A stretch of DNA of 64,000 nt. It comes from Siderastrea siderea. Lineage: Eukaryota > Cnidaria > Anthozoa > Scleractinia > Rhizangiidae. The notes beneath the pieces were generated by a model. That model saw nothing but the letters and a program-made list of their open reading frames with translations, was not told the DNA's origin and did no database searches. The stretch is taken from NCBI GenBank assembly GCA_964030785.1, contig OZ034979.1:40865484-40929483 (forward strand), written 5' to 3'. A program made the position numbers and the translations under genes. Positions 1 to 11,345 of the stretch are shown here, in pieces; the stretch's first letter is position 1, and every line of letters begins with the position of its first letter.

Positions 1-2442
1 TGCAACCCCCTCAACCCTCCCCCCTGGATCCACCTCTACAAGTTCACAATCGTGGGCACTTGTTGGAAGGAAGCACTTTTTGGAATAGGGGCACTTCTAA
101 ACAAATGACAAGTAAAGGGGGAGTGATTATTAGAATGGGGGCATCAATTGGGAGGATGGCACTAAATTACAGCACCTCAGGTCTGGTGAGCATACCAGCC
201 CCCACCCCCTGCCAGTCCACCACTCAACACAAACAGGAAATCAACCCTACTGCTTACCATCCTCTCACACTTGTCATGGCAATGGTAATTGCAACCTAAA
301 AACAAGCCACACTCAAAATTAACTGGTGAGCACTTTTTTTATTCAAAGAAAGAAGGCGGCTGTAATGCTAGCATGGAATTTTACAGTAATTATTGTGCAA
401 AATCAAGTGACAATGTACTGATGAACCAGGTTACATGACAAATTTTTTTGTGCTTGTGTGTCTAGTGTATGTTTTTCTTGAGCGTAGTGCGTACATGTAT
501 GTTTGTTTAGCATTTAAGTTCCTGTATTTTCATGTGTATTGAGATAATTATTTTAAAATACATGGATTTTCTGACACAAAGACAGGAAAAAGTTACAACA
601 CTGTCAAGGTAAAAACACAGAATATGATATCCAAAGAAGTGACTTTTTAAATTGCATCTCAAGAGACACCTTCAAAAACTTTCAGTTGAGATACTTGATC
701 TTGTTGAGAGAAAATGACCCCAAACAACACGCCAAAACCCAGTATCCCTTTCTCTGACACCTTAACATGAACTTTGAATGCAAAATTTATGGAAACCCAG
801 TTGGCATTCACCTCTAGAGTCAAGTGAATGCTGTCAACCACTCATGGTGTTTGACCTGGATTAACATGATAGGATTTGTATTCTATGGAGAGACTTTGTT
901 TTCAGACACTAGACAAAGCAAACAAGTGATAAGTTGTCATTGCAATCTGTGAATCTAAATGTACAACTTTCATTATAGGGAATACACTATAACAGTAGAA
1001 CCTCTAGAAAATGAACACAACACTACATGTAGATGTCTGTATTATAGAGGTACATGTATCTTCATTACAAAGGTTCAGTTAAAGCGAATTATAGCCTCTT
1101 TCGGACCAAGTGACTGTCTTTAAAAGGCATCCATATTATAAAGCTGTTCATTAAGAGGTTCAACTCTTTTCCTAACATTTGCATGAAGGCTTCCTTTCTC
1201 CTGAGTTTTTGCAGAAATGTAATGAAAGAATGTGAAACCTGTTACCTCAATCAACAAATGGTATGCTGAGGCATACTATTGTGGCTTCAACTTGCAGGAG
1301 GGGAACTCCGATGTAACGGAACCCCTATACAATGAAGGCGCCGGTATAACGAAGGAGATTTTTCAGCCCAGTAATATCAGTCACACGATTTCACGTTTTC
1401 ACGCCGATTTGATTGTCAATCACAACACTGTACATTGTATCATCCCATCACCACTGATACCATCACGAAAAAAAAATAAGATGCTCTTGGTTATTTGAGC
1501 TAATAGTTTGTAGGTATGAGGTCAAGTGGCTGATTTCCGTTGAATTATAATAGTGAGACAAAGCACGATATACAATAAAAACTGTCACCTACAAGTGCCA
1601 GAATGTATACCGTCATATACTTTCAATACTAAAACGTAGAGACAAATTGGAAGATAGTCATACACTTTCAAAAGTTGTTGATTTGACTTCGCATTTGAAC
1701 AATTTGTCATTACTCAAGATAAGTTGTTTCTGGGACACCGTTGTCTACTAATTGACATCCGAAAAATAACGAGCGCTTTAGAAGCATGCACTCTGGCTAG
1801 TTCGCAAAGGTTGCATTGTTTTCTTTCGCATAGACTACCATGTTAATTAACATCTAACAAGCATACTGAAAACGTAGTGAACCCATCCAACCAACTAATG
1901 CCTCATCAAGAATTGTACATAGCTGATAAAGCGGACCACGGCGAAAACCATGAAGAAACATAAAGACTAAAATCTTACACTGGAAACTTGACGCAATTTG
2001 TACCCCCTAGCTTTATGAACCTTTATAACCTACATGACATGCGCGATGCGCACTTGTCTTCTTTGTTACCGAAAGTAGACCACAAGTGAACCAGAGAAAT
2101 GTGGGTCTATATCCAGACACAAACTCCATCGAGTGATAGCAATGTGGTCTTCATTCCATGAATGAAGCCACACAAAAATAGAATGTTTGGTACTTATAAA
2201 ATTATTTATGATAAAGTTTTATTAAAAAGTAATTAAGTCACAAATTTAACATGAGCAAATCTTATTAACACTCATGATTTATGCATTAAACTTTACATAA
2301 TTGTGTATCAGTTTACAAGAACATTCAATTAGAGTTTGATGATCATGCAACTTATATTTAAACTACATAGTTATTGTATACTATTGTATACTTAGAGAAA
2401 TGTTAGTAGTGAGATTTCACAAACAGAGAAACAAGTTTCTAC
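1..2442. other. Non-coding stretch with degraded MITE-like sequence
   Basis: No gene was recognised here. The stretch is AT-rich, and its short ORFs have no recognisable domain, splice context or codon bias. Around 990-1170 and 1290-1350 there are segments of the 'CAGTAGAACCTCT' type that resemble old Tc1/mariner-derived miniature elements, but no clean terminal repeat pair could be drawn. A minus-strand ORF at 659-841 has alternating hydrophobic residues but only opens after a stop and begins with GTG. Confidence 0.4.
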
Positions 2443-2557
2443 CTTCACATATTTTGCCTTCACTATTGATATCTTCTCCACAAAAGCCACATGGCTTCAG
2501 CAAGGCTAGTAAATCAGACTTGAATACATGATCACACGAGTGTTGATTTCTGCTAAC
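2443..2557 (-). CDS. Candidate internal exon, cysteine-rich, unknown protein
   Basis: On the minus strand a pyrimidine-rich acceptor ending in TTTTAG precedes a 115-nt open block, which ends at GAAG followed by GTAGAAA, a good donor. One frame reads as 38 codons with the spacing C-x2-H, then PCGFCGED and a later Cys, suggesting a small zinc-binding segment. The family is not recognised. In that frame the exon starts in phase 0 and ends in phase 1. This does not fit the most natural frame of the neighbouring candidate at 2782-2890, so the two may not be adjacent exons, or one call is wrong. It could belong to the minus-strand gene whose first coding exon is at 8567-8764, but that link is only positional. 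Confidence 0.3.
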
Positions 2558-2781
2558 CTAAAATGCAAACAAAGTTCATATAAGCTTGTTAACAAACAAT
2601 CTAATTACGACATTGTAAATATGTGACATCTTGGAAAGGAAGGAACAAAATGATGACCTCTTTGTTTTAAGCTTTAATATATATAGACGCCCACACAGAG
2701 CATTGAACTGAATGAACTTCAGCTCTTTAGAAAATACCTCAATACGGCTTTAGGACTGTCACGACAGTGGGCAATTAGTAC

Positions 2782-2890
2782 CTTCAGACTTGTTAAAATG
2801 CTTGTCGCAAAACGCTGCAGAATTTTCAGTGGTTGCTTTTTCTTCAATGCCAGCTTCAAGGGCATATAATAAACATTCACAATTTTGAAT
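2782..2890 (-). CDS. Candidate internal exon, unknown protein
   Basis: A minus-strand acceptor (TTGATTCTTTCAG) opens a 109-nt block that ends at TCTGAAG followed by GTACTA. Two frames are open. One gives a cysteine-containing peptide (QNCECLLYALEAGIEE, later FCDKHF) and ends in phase 1. The other gives a basic peptide that ends in phase 0 and would match the exon at 2443-2557. The first looks more protein-like, the second joins better, so the frame is unresolved. No family is recognised. Same strand and neighbourhood as the zinc-finger exon at 8567-8764. Confidence 0.28.
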
Positions 2891-5212
2891 CTGAAAGAAT
2901 CAAGTCACTAGGAAAATTTGCTGTGTTCATGAATGAGTCAGTTTATCATCCTCTCATGGTGAAAGTTAATCCTTAAGAAATTCAATAGCCTCTAGGAATG
3001 CAATTCTAAATACCAGCCATATTTCAACATCTTTTAATGACAATGTGTTACTTATCAGCACTTAATTGAAGTGACCTTCCAAAATGTCATTGGTTTTTAT
3101 CACAGTTTGCCATCTCCTACATGAAAGACAGTGCAGAATAATATTTTACACACAGCAACGATAATCAGTCTCAAAGTGATGGGGGATATCTTCTGTGTTT
3201 ATGGTTAAGATAACTGAGTGTTTTTTGCATGTGAAAAAAGTGCAGTATTTTTTAGCTTATTGGGACTGACCAGTGGTCCTCTTTTAGGTTAACTTTTGCC
3301 AAATACAGTACAGTTTTCTTTTCTTTTGTTTTGTAGGGTTTTTTTGTGGGGGGGGGGGGGGGGGGATAAACTGATATTTTTTTATTTGCACCCCCTCAAC
3401 ACTTTAAGATCCAAGTGCCCCCTGCTAGCCTGGACTTTACGTTTACTTTTAAAATATAATTATATACAGGTGTAATTTGCATTTTTGGTTGAGAGATAAA
3501 TATTAAATCAAGAGACAATGTGCAACAACCAATTCCCTCATGACAGGGGATATTTTATATTGTCTGTAAAATGATAAGGGAGGACTGTATCTGCAGTAAT
3601 CACTATTATTAGATGCTTATGAGGTCAAAGCCACTTGAAAACCTCATTGGCAAATTCATATTGGGTAGTCTTCTCAAAAGTGGCATGTTTGAGTAGTACA
3701 AATTAAAAAAAAGACACATCTTTACTACAACTACCAGCAATTATTTCATTTTCCTTTCTTCTTAACCCTTTCCTTCCCAGCGTCAGCTATGGAGACATTA
3801 AGGTGATTCTAACTTCTGAGTCTGTGAATGAAATCCCACAGTGTTACCATTCAAATGAAACCTCGTCAGCAGTACTTTCACATGGTACTATTTATATTTC
3901 AGTATTTTACAAAATGAAAATTAAGATTTGTCTTGAATTTTTATTTTAGGCACTCTAGGAAGTCAAAGGGTTAAATTAAGTTATCCCAGTGAGGTTTAAA
4001 TAACAACACATCTAGTTTTCCCAAGAAAACACTAAAACTAAATCACTCTCACTGGTAGTTATAATAAAATGACACCATTGTGAAAAAGCCCAACATCAAG
4101 GTTCACAAAAGTCCCATCCACTTGTCAGGGACAAGTTGGTTTTAAGGTGGGCAAGTAACTTTTTGTGCTCACTAGTCTTGCCTGATGAGCAAGGACCCAG
4201 GCAAACTGTTGAACAACTAAACAATGCAAGTTTGCCGACATTCAGAAGAGATCACTCAATAACAGCACAATTTCCTATGTGTTTTCCTTCTGGTTTTTGA
4301 GAATTTTTTGAACCCAGACAAGTGGGAAATTGGTTTGGGTAAACACCTTATTTTGGGAGTTACTTGCATGAGGGTCAAGCTTAAATTCAAGCTTTTGTCA
4401 AGCCCACTAAATAAAGAGCACAGCCTAATTTACCCACATTATTAGACAAAAGTTTGACTTGCGGCAAGGGGGAGGGATACAGCATAACTTTTAACGGGTT
4501 ACTCCAGCTATAGAAGACCTTATCCCATCTCTATCTATCTTATCCCATCCCATTGCCAGACACATTCAGCCAAATTCATATTCGAAGGCAGAAACTTGTC
4601 ACAGACAGAATTCCATCTATTTTTCTGTCTAAACTGGTGGTAAAATAGGATGGAAAACTCGTCTTAGACAGAAAGCTGTCTTAAATTCATATGACATGCA
4701 AAAATCACAACAAGTTTTGGTTTTCTTGCCCCGGTCTGAAGACGAGTTTCCCTTTCAAGACAGTTTTCCATCACTAATATGAATTCAGCAATTGCCAGGC
4801 ACACTATTTATGTGTTCAAATAAAATTAATAATTTAAAAGAAATAAATAGAAAAGATCAAAAATGCTCTAATTTAATACCCCACCATAGACTAAAGAGCA
4901 TGTGTATTGTATTATAGCCCATTTCAGACAGGAAATGGACAGAAGGTATAATTTTCCCATAAGGTGACCTCACTCAGTACAAGATACAAAACACTGAAAA
5001 CCAATTTACTGTCACAATGAGGAACTGACAAATTTCAACACATGTAAAAGTGAAAAGGTACACAAATGTTTATCCCCACTATAAAAGACCAAACTTGGAT
5101 CTCCAACACAGGATTCAAACCAGCCCTATATACCCCTAATTTGTACAAGTATGGTGTTTACTGGTTTGTGATAATACCCCTCCCACCCAACCAGAAATTG
5201 GCTTATTAATAA
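2891..5212. other. Non-coding stretch with a poly-G tract and one MITE
   Basis: No gene was seen. The stretch holds an uninterrupted G run at about 3348-3366, the TTAACCC MITE at 3762-3974 (listed separately), and a weak inverted repeat at about 4560-4795 in which AATTCATATT recurs in both orientations. Remaining ORFs are short and featureless. Confidence 0.4.
3762..3974. mobile_element. MITE of the TTAACCCTTT family, copy 1
   Basis: A 213-bp element begins TTAACCCTTT and ends AAAGGGTTAA. It shares most of its interior with the copy at 30299-30514: GGAGACAT, then GAGTCTGTG, CCATTCAAATGAA, GCAGTACTTT and TTGAATTTT in the same order. Both ends lie on TTAA, as expected for elements that target TTAA (piggyBac or Kolobok type), though the TTAA could also belong to the terminal repeat. 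It has no coding capacity. Confidence 0.75.
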
Positions 5213-5474
5213 ACAGTTGAACTTAAAGGAAGTCACTCCAGAAACCGTATATTTTTTGTATTCACTAATAAATTGACCACACTGAGTTGAGTGACTGACC
5301 GTTGTTTGAGCTTCCATAGTGCATCCGATCCCAATGAAATTCCTCTCCAAAGAAGCAAAAAATTCATCATCGGGCACCGCCATTTTGGATAGCGCTTAGG
5401 AACCTGGCCGCATATTCGTGATGTCATTTCGCCCAACTTGTCAGATCCAAGATGTTTGTTTGTATTCCGATACA

Positions 5475-5671
5475 ATGGCTGCACTCAAACCATATTGTTT
5501 CGAACTAGAACGAGCCAGTAATTCCGAGGACAATGAAAGTGGAGGTGATTAAATGAAGGAACGGTTAGAAGGAACATTTTGGTGCACTTGTGAAAGATGT
5601 GAAGTGATGCCGACTCCGAGAGAACGCGTTTGCTGTCAAGAGCAGCCAGAGTCGGAAAACAAAGATAGAAG
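5475..5671 (+). pseudogene. P2X7-receptor C-terminal-like cysteine motif exon, interrupted by a stop
   Basis: An ATG at 5475 opens a 25-codon acidic peptide (ending in NSEDNESGGD) that is closed by an in-frame TAA at 5550-5552. The same frame continues from ATG 5553 and encodes FWCTCERCE, then MPTPRERVCCQEQ, followed by a charged tail. It ends at AGAAG with a good donor, GTACGG, at 5672. The W-C-x-C-x2-C ... C-C spacing is the hallmark of the cytosolic C-terminal zinc-binding region of P2X7 receptors. Stand-alone proteins with this region, without the ion channel, are known in invertebrates. No channel domain is present. The single nonsense codon makes this copy a likely pseudogene, unless translation starts at 5553. 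The following exon could not be identified. It sits inside a foldback element, so it is probably mobile cargo. Confidence 0.6.
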
Positions 5672-5947
5672 GTACGGTTCGAATGAGTAAAGAGTCGTAT
5701 TTATTAAAGAAGAAATTTGTTTTCACTTGTACATTGTTTTTATAATAATATTTAAAATGTGGCTTAAATAGAGCCCACGTAGACATTTTCCAGTTTTTCG
5801 GGAAAGCCAAGTCACTTCTCATAGTGAAGCTGGTGGAGCCACTGCTTTGCTAGGTCTGGACTTCAAACAGGCAACTGGTGAGATATTATACCTCTTTCCG
5901 TATCTTTTTCGGACATATTGTTACAGTCTGGGACTGTGTGAGCAAAC

Positions 5948-6185
5948 ACGGCGGCGACGGCTGATGAGAACGTCACAAAACAAAAGGTTTAATTTGCAAA
6001 ACAATGACACTCGACTCTGTACTTGCTATAGAGATTTTGGTGCATTTCTTTGCTGTCCTCTGCAAAGCAACAATGTGAAGTGACCAAATTCAAAGTTTTC
6101 TGTAGAACGTGAACACACGACAGTGAATTTTCTTTTTTCTACCTGAACTGTAACACCGTCCTTACAGAGTCAGCTCCCGGGATTG
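5948..6185 (+). repeat. Dispersed repeat, copy 1 (with 57353-57596)
   Basis: This segment and 57353-57596 align in the same orientation: CACGGCGAC, GAGAACGTC, AAAGGTTTAAT or AGGCTTTAAT, TGACTC, GTGCATTTCTTT or GTACATTTCTTT, CCTCTGCAAA, AACACACGA, then TCAGTTCCCGG-like. It overlaps an ORF at 5847-6083 that has no other support. It is probably part of a larger unidentified element. Confidence 0.65.
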
Positions 6186-6554
6186 TTCGGCTACCTTCGA
6201 CAGATTGAACGAGTTGAAACTATCACGAACAAGTTTGAAATATTTGGAAGTCATTTTTAAAGTGAAATCAGAGCAGCCAATTTCAATTTGGGCGAAATGA
6301 CGTCACGAATACGTGGCCAGGCTCCTAAGCGCTATCCAAAATGGCGGCACCCGATGATGGAAGTTTTGCTTCTTTGGAGAGGATTTTCATTGGGATCGGA
6401 TGCACTATGGAAGCTCAAAAAACGGTCAGTAACTCAACTCAGTGTGGTATTTTTATTGGTGAGTACAAAAAATATGCACTTGCTGGAGTGACCTTCTCCT
6501 TTAAACTGTAATGGCCATCCCCATGCAGAATTAACAGGTATTGGACAACGTGCA

Positions 6555-6870
6555 TTCAGGTTTAAGTAAAGGTAGGTAAAATCGCACACGAGCCAAGAGG
6601 GCCCACACGGTCCAAGCTTATCCCGGTTTCTGTAGTATGAAGCACCTGAGAGTATTGATACACCCCCCTGGATGGGATGCTAGTCCATTGCAGGGTAACC
6701 CTTAGTAGTATGTCGCCAGTACCCATTTTATACACCTGGGTGAAGAGAGACAAAGTGGAGAATTAAAAAGTCTCTTGTCTTAGGAAACAAAGTGGTGCCA
6801 GGGATTGGGCTTTGAACCACTGACCTTCAGATCTGAAATCCAACTCTCTAACCACTATCCCACCACGCCC
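6555..6870 (-). mobile_element. tRNA-derived SINE, full-length-like copy
   Basis: Read on the minus strand from 6870, the sequence starts GGCGTGGTGGGATAG, followed by a TGGTTAGAG A-box-like element and GGTTCAAAGCC, a good pol III B box about 35 bp later, as in a tRNA head. A body of about 240 bp follows. The body, without the tRNA head, recurs in the cathepsin intron at 50888-51062 in the same orientation (TTTCTGTAGT, ATGCTAGT, CAGTACCC). There is no tRNA cloverleaf good enough to call a functional tRNA. Copies like this retrotranspose with LINE enzymes supplied in trans. Confidence 0.65.
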
Positions 6871-8566
6871 CACACCAACGCACCCCCACTGAGGAAACAT
6901 AGCTCTTCAAAGTTGGAATCCAAAACTTTGTATCAGGTAAGCAGTGAAGGTCCCAGAAGCTGACTTTAAACATATGAACTTAAAACTCTCCGAACAATAT
7001 GGTGGCAGAGAACCTTTTATTCCAGGAATAACAAAAAAATACACACTGCTCCTAAATTTGAAAAAGCAAATCCTCTCTAATGACAAGAATACCCAGCTCC
7101 TGTTACTTAATTATGCCTACAATAATACAGTGAGTAAGAGTTCTGACCTCTTTTATGGTCAGCAGGTTCATATATATGTTGGACCTCCAAATAAATAAGA
7201 ATGATATCACCCCCCCTCCCCAATAAAAATGCTAGCAGAATTTAATTTAACAAAGTCTGCTCCTGTATCACTGGTGTTTGAGCTTTATGATTGGGGATCT
7301 GGCATTCACCCAAACAGTTCTTTGAGTGAATTTAGTCTACTATCATGTTATGAGATCAAAGGATAACCAGACTGGCAGCATATAATTGAGCGAGTTACTT
7401 TACATCATTTTGTTTTATTGTTTTTATTGTATTTGTGCATGACAAGTCTTGCTTTGTTAATTTAAATTCTTGAGTATCAGATAATCTGCTAATAAGTATT
7501 TCTCTGACATGTTTAAAAATTATTCTTAGGAAGGATTGTTTTCTATCACATACTAAGTGTGAACCGTGATCAACATTTCAGCAAATAACAGGAAATAGTT
7601 ATTCAATAAATAACTCATTCTATTTTACTTTATTTTGACTAGACTGTCTACAAAGCCTTCAAAAATCTAGATCAAAATAAATATCTTACATTCATATGCT
7701 AATTAAGCATCTTGTGGCGTGAAGTGATTCCGGGGTTAACATAACTTAACTGAAGCACGAGAGAGAGAGAGGTCGAATACAAAGGAATGGAAATATACCA
7801 AGGTGATAATTAAAATACTTAATTCGATCCTCCGGGGAAAATAATACGGGCTCTTGACATTCTTATGAGGCATGAAAAAATTGATCAAAAATAATCGCGA
7901 TGAATATCCTGTAAAAATATGTACGGTTTAACAGAGTTCTTAGGATTCCATGTGGAGCTTATATCACGCTTGGGGTTTGTATTGGAAGGCTGACAACAGC
8001 AGTGGGTCGGGGCATAAATATTTCGGAAGTTATTAAGCTTACGTGAAGAATATTTTTCAAGAAAAATATTCGGCGGGCCTGCCGTTTCAAACGACTAAGT
8101 TGACAGAACAATTCTTAAAAATATACATATAAAGAAATGAACACGTTCTCATTTTTTTTAGACTTATGACACAACAGAAACCTAGTAGAAGACAGTTTTT
8201 ATTGTGTCCAAAATAGATCGCCGAAGTGCACAAAACTTGTTGAATTTGTTAAGACAAATTCCGACCCCATGTGGGCTTTGAAATTGCCTATAAAATGGCC
8301 GCATTGTCATGGGTGTTTTCGGTTTTTCAGCTTCTAAAGCCAGAGTAGAGTAAGTAACTTTCAACTCTTTTACACTATAAAGCTTCAGCTGATTTAGTCG
8401 AGCTTCAGATCGGCTGAAATGTCAATATTTTGGACGCGTTTGACATGGCAAGGCGACTGCTAAAACCCGCTGCGAAGCGGCCACAAACAACTGAGTAGAT
8501 ATGCTGTATACAAACTATTCTCAAACGTTAAACTGTCTGAGATGTAGGGCATCAAAAATCACAAAC
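6871..8566. other. Non-coding or intronic stretch
   Basis: No gene was identified. An 84-codon ORF at 6944-7198 (+) matches nothing recognised and lacks splice or promoter context. If the minus-strand zinc-finger exon at 8567-8764 continues leftwards, this stretch would be its first intron. A short purine repeat (GAGAGAGAGAG) occurs near 7760. Confidence 0.35.
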
Positions 8567-8764
8567 CTTAGAAGAATAACTCGCAGGAGTATCGTCGGGA
8601 ATTTCCTCATAGTCGTTCGACGTCTTGGATCCGCGCGCGCTCGACGGCAAGTGAAATTTCATCCAGTGGTCTTGGAGCTTTCCAGCGCTCGGAAAATCCA
8701 CCAGACATGCTGGGCAAATAAAGCCTTCGAGAGAGGTAACTCCAGCTATGTTCATTCCATTCAA
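8567..8764 (-). CDS. First coding exon of an EEA1/rabenosyn-5-like protein (C2H2 finger)
   Basis: The minus-strand ATG at 8764 opens 66 codons that end at TCTAAG with a donor GTTTGT, so the exon ends in phase 0. Residues 12-38 read LEGFICPAC, then VDFPSAGKLQDHW and KFH, a C-x2-C-x12-H-x4-H finger preceded by EGF-C-P. This is the arrangement at the extreme N-terminus of the early-endosome tethers EEA1 and rabenosyn-5, where the finger binds Rab5 or Rab22. The tail is polar and acidic (SNDYEEIPDDTP). Later exons should lie to the left on the minus strand. The coiled coil and FYVE domain of these families were not found, so the family call rests on this exon alone and another C2H2 protein is possible. 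Confidence 0.5.
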
Positions 8765-10147
8765 AAGTCACCTAAATATCCATTAAACGAGGTTATTACC
8801 GACACGACATTTCACACGCGTACCTCTGAAAACTGACACGGTGCTGAGTCGATATGCTGTCGCACGTCAATAAATATTAATGAGTTATCAAAAAGATCAA
8901 TGACATTCCACTAAATGATAACAAAGTTGCCGGAAACTACCGTCTGTTTGTTTTCCAAAAGCACGAAATTGTACAAAAGAAGTATATTAAATGGCATGCT
9001 TTCGTAAGAGAACAAATTGGCAAATTAATAGCTTTTTCCGCTTTGTAAAAAAATTGTGAACGGAATTCAGATAAGCGAAGACACAAGGACCCCATACTTT
9101 GGCCATAACACAAAGACTGAAGGGCGGAAGAGGTCGAATAGATGTAGGTTGTATACCAATGTAACCCAATACATCCAGAAAAAAGAAAACAAAAAGACAC
9201 AAAGCAGAGAAAAGTATAGTATTCTGTATACAATAATCTCGTGCAAAGAACTCTATTTCGACCTCTTTATATAAGAACTTAAATTAGCGTAAAAACGCTG
9301 TACACCGTAATCTATGAGTCCCTAAACCGTATTCCCATTATTGAACAACCCTGGCCGGATACCTTAAAGCTTAGTATCAGTGACTGTGTGGCTAGACATT
9401 TTTGTGGGTTTAAACATTTCCTTTACTCACGTTGTTTGCGGATTTTAAAACTGACAAGGCAAATTAAACATCAGTATTCCCAGGTAAACATGCCCTCCAA
9501 AATTCCGGCTCTCCAGTACATAAGCCTACCAAATAAAGTTATTATCACTTGTATCTACAGTTTTACCAGGTTTTACAAGCAGTTGAGGCCAGCTTTTTTT
9601 TTTCCATAATTAGCCTTCAGATGCTGATTGATACATTCAGATTAACTGCAAATCGATGGTTCTGATAACTCCAGGACTTTCCCCTTTACTGTTTCAAAAA
9701 ATAAAGCAACTCCACGGAGTTATTACCGTTAACGCCACAAAAAATAATATTCGGATTTCCACTTGCCTTTCGAAATACTGGATGTCCATTTCCCTTCCGT
9801 GGAATCAGCCTTGCTTTTTCTATCGTATAGGACATAGGAAGCTTTATAGGACACTTTATTTAACGTGGAAATATACTTAGCCATACGGCTACTTGACAGA
9901 CATCCCACGACTAACGTTCCGGTTAAAAATTAAGATCAAAATAAATTAAAATTATAAAATTAATATTAGTAACTACTGCGATGATGATATTTTTAGCTAT
10001 GATATAAATAGATTAAAATTAACGAAAGTTTCCTTAATTGACTATGCTAAAATAAAAAAGGTCATGAAAATCCTAAAATTTAAAACGTTTCACTTCGAAC
10101 CTTGCCAACAAAATCGTTGGGCTTGGGCCTTTTTTCTGATCAGATCC
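8765..10147. other. Upstream region of the minus-strand zinc-finger exon; no gene seen
   Basis: This lies 5' of the minus-strand exon and should contain its promoter or 5' UTR. No convincing TATA or CCAAT arrangement was recognised. ORFs of 70-100 codons (8937-9233 -, 9388-9609 +, 9656-9880 +) have no domain or splice support. Confidence 0.3.
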
Positions 10148-10929
10148 TATAATCCCGGCGTATCACATCGAACGTTCGGTTTTCGAACTCAATCGAACCC
10201 AATCGAACGTAAATCGAACGCCGGGATTAAATTCGATGTTGTTCGGTCATCGAACGAAATCGAACTCACAAAAAATAAAGCCAAATCGAACCAAATCGAA
10301 CGTTCGATAAAGTCCGATGAGGTTCGATTTAGTTCTGTCGCCGAACGATACCGAAGCGAGCGGCTTACGTCGTATCACAATATGATCTGAATCGAGTAAA
10401 ATCGAATGTTCGGTTTTCCATCATTTGATTATCACGGGGAATATAATGCGTCAATCGATCCAGCCATCTAAAGTTATGTTTCCTTTATTTCCATACTTAT
10501 TTTTAGACCCGAGATTCAGAGTATCTCAACATTTGCCGGGCATTTGTTACCCGGGTTGTTACCACGGGAATGAGTTTCATGAGTTTGTAAATTAACAGCT
10601 GCAAATTGAATCAAATTTTGCCATTTCCAACGTACGATCCTAGTTACATTCCTGAATAGTAGGACGTATTCCTTCTAATTCCAGCGCACGTCGTATTTCC
10701 CGCTCATTTTTACTCGCTCATTAGGTTCCAATTTTCTTTATCGTAATCGAACTAAATCGAACGCTTAATTTCGATTTCGTTCGATTTGGTTCGGAAAAAA
10801 CAGTTGTCCGATTTCGTTCGATGACCGAACAAAATCGAATTTAATCGTTCGATGTCTTCCGAATTCGTTCGATTGAGTTCGATGAAAAATTCGTTCGGTT
10901 TTGTTCGATGTGATACGCCGGGTATAATA
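10148..10929. mobile_element. Foldback element with ATCGAACG-rich inverted ends
   Basis: Left tip TATAATCCCGGCGTATCACA reappears inverted at the right tip (10904-10929, TGATACGCCGGGTATAATA). About 180 bp on each side are built from closely spaced AAATCGAACG-like motifs, oriented one way on the left and the other way on the right, around a unique middle of about 400 bp. The ORFs inside are translations of the repeated motif. No transposase and no clear target duplication were seen. Confidence 0.75.
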
Positions 10930-11242
10930 CACGGTTAATTTTATTTTGTTACGGTGGCCCATGCAAAGTTACTTGTTTCTAAAACTAATTAGCATGAGCC
11001 AGGAAAAGACGTTGTTAAGTTCAGGCCCGTAGCCAATATTGAGGTAACCGAGGCAGTTGCCTCGGTAAACCTCTTCCCTTATTGTTAAAAACTTAAATAG
11101 AAAAATAAATTATTTAATAATAGAACATATTTCTGGCAGTAAACCACGCCAACGGTAGTCTAAACTGTGCTGGTCGCGAGCCCACCAGTTTTTCCAGTGG
11201 GTCAGCGTATACCTGACAGCTTCCAGCCTTGTTACCGATCAG

Positions 11243-11345
11243 AAGCCATAATCGGGGACGGAGACCGTAAGCGCGGGGTCCACGCAGCCCCATCGAAAAA
11301 GACAAATGTGCTATTTTTAGAAAAAATTGCGCCACCCTCAACGTC
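11243..11345 (+). repeat. Dispersed repeat, copy A
   Basis: The block CCCCATCGAAAAAGACAAAT, then GTGCTATTTTTAG and AAATTGCGCCA, matches the reverse complement of 28075-28122. The adjoining GCCATAATCGGGGACGGAG relates inversely to 33108-33130. Same family as the copies at 28070-28207 (-) and 32998-33130 (+). Function and element class are unknown. Confidence 0.6.

Larger units (their letters stand above)
5213..6513. mobile_element. 1.3-kb foldback element with about 220-bp inverted ends
   Basis: Positions 5220-5432 return as a reverse complement at 6288-6512 with scattered substitutions, so the element folds back on arms of about 220 bp around an 855-bp interior. Tips read roughly ACAGTT then TAAAGGA and GTCACTCC on both sides. 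Each arm contains CAAAATGGCGG and an open reading frame of about 80 codons, so the arms resemble a 5' untranslated plus early coding region captured as an inverted repeat. The interior holds a broken P2X7-like exon (5475-5671) and a dispersed repeat (5948-6185) found again at 57353-57596. No transposase was seen. The target duplication was not resolved. Confidence 0.8.

Noticed and set aside
659..841. Minus-strand ORF with a GOLD-domain-like hydrophobic pattern
   Set aside because: It starts at GTG right after a stop, no acceptor was found, and the pattern is too weak to name a family.
4560..4795. Possible MITE with AATTCATATT words
   Set aside because: The words recur in both orientations but no terminal pair aligns over more than about 12 bp.
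6790..6870. tRNA gene on the minus strand
   Set aside because: A and B boxes are present but it continues into a repeated body shared with 50888-51062, so it is a SINE head.
10064..10390. 108-codon ORF, plus strand
   Set aside because: It is the translation of ATCGAACG-type motifs in the foldback arm.
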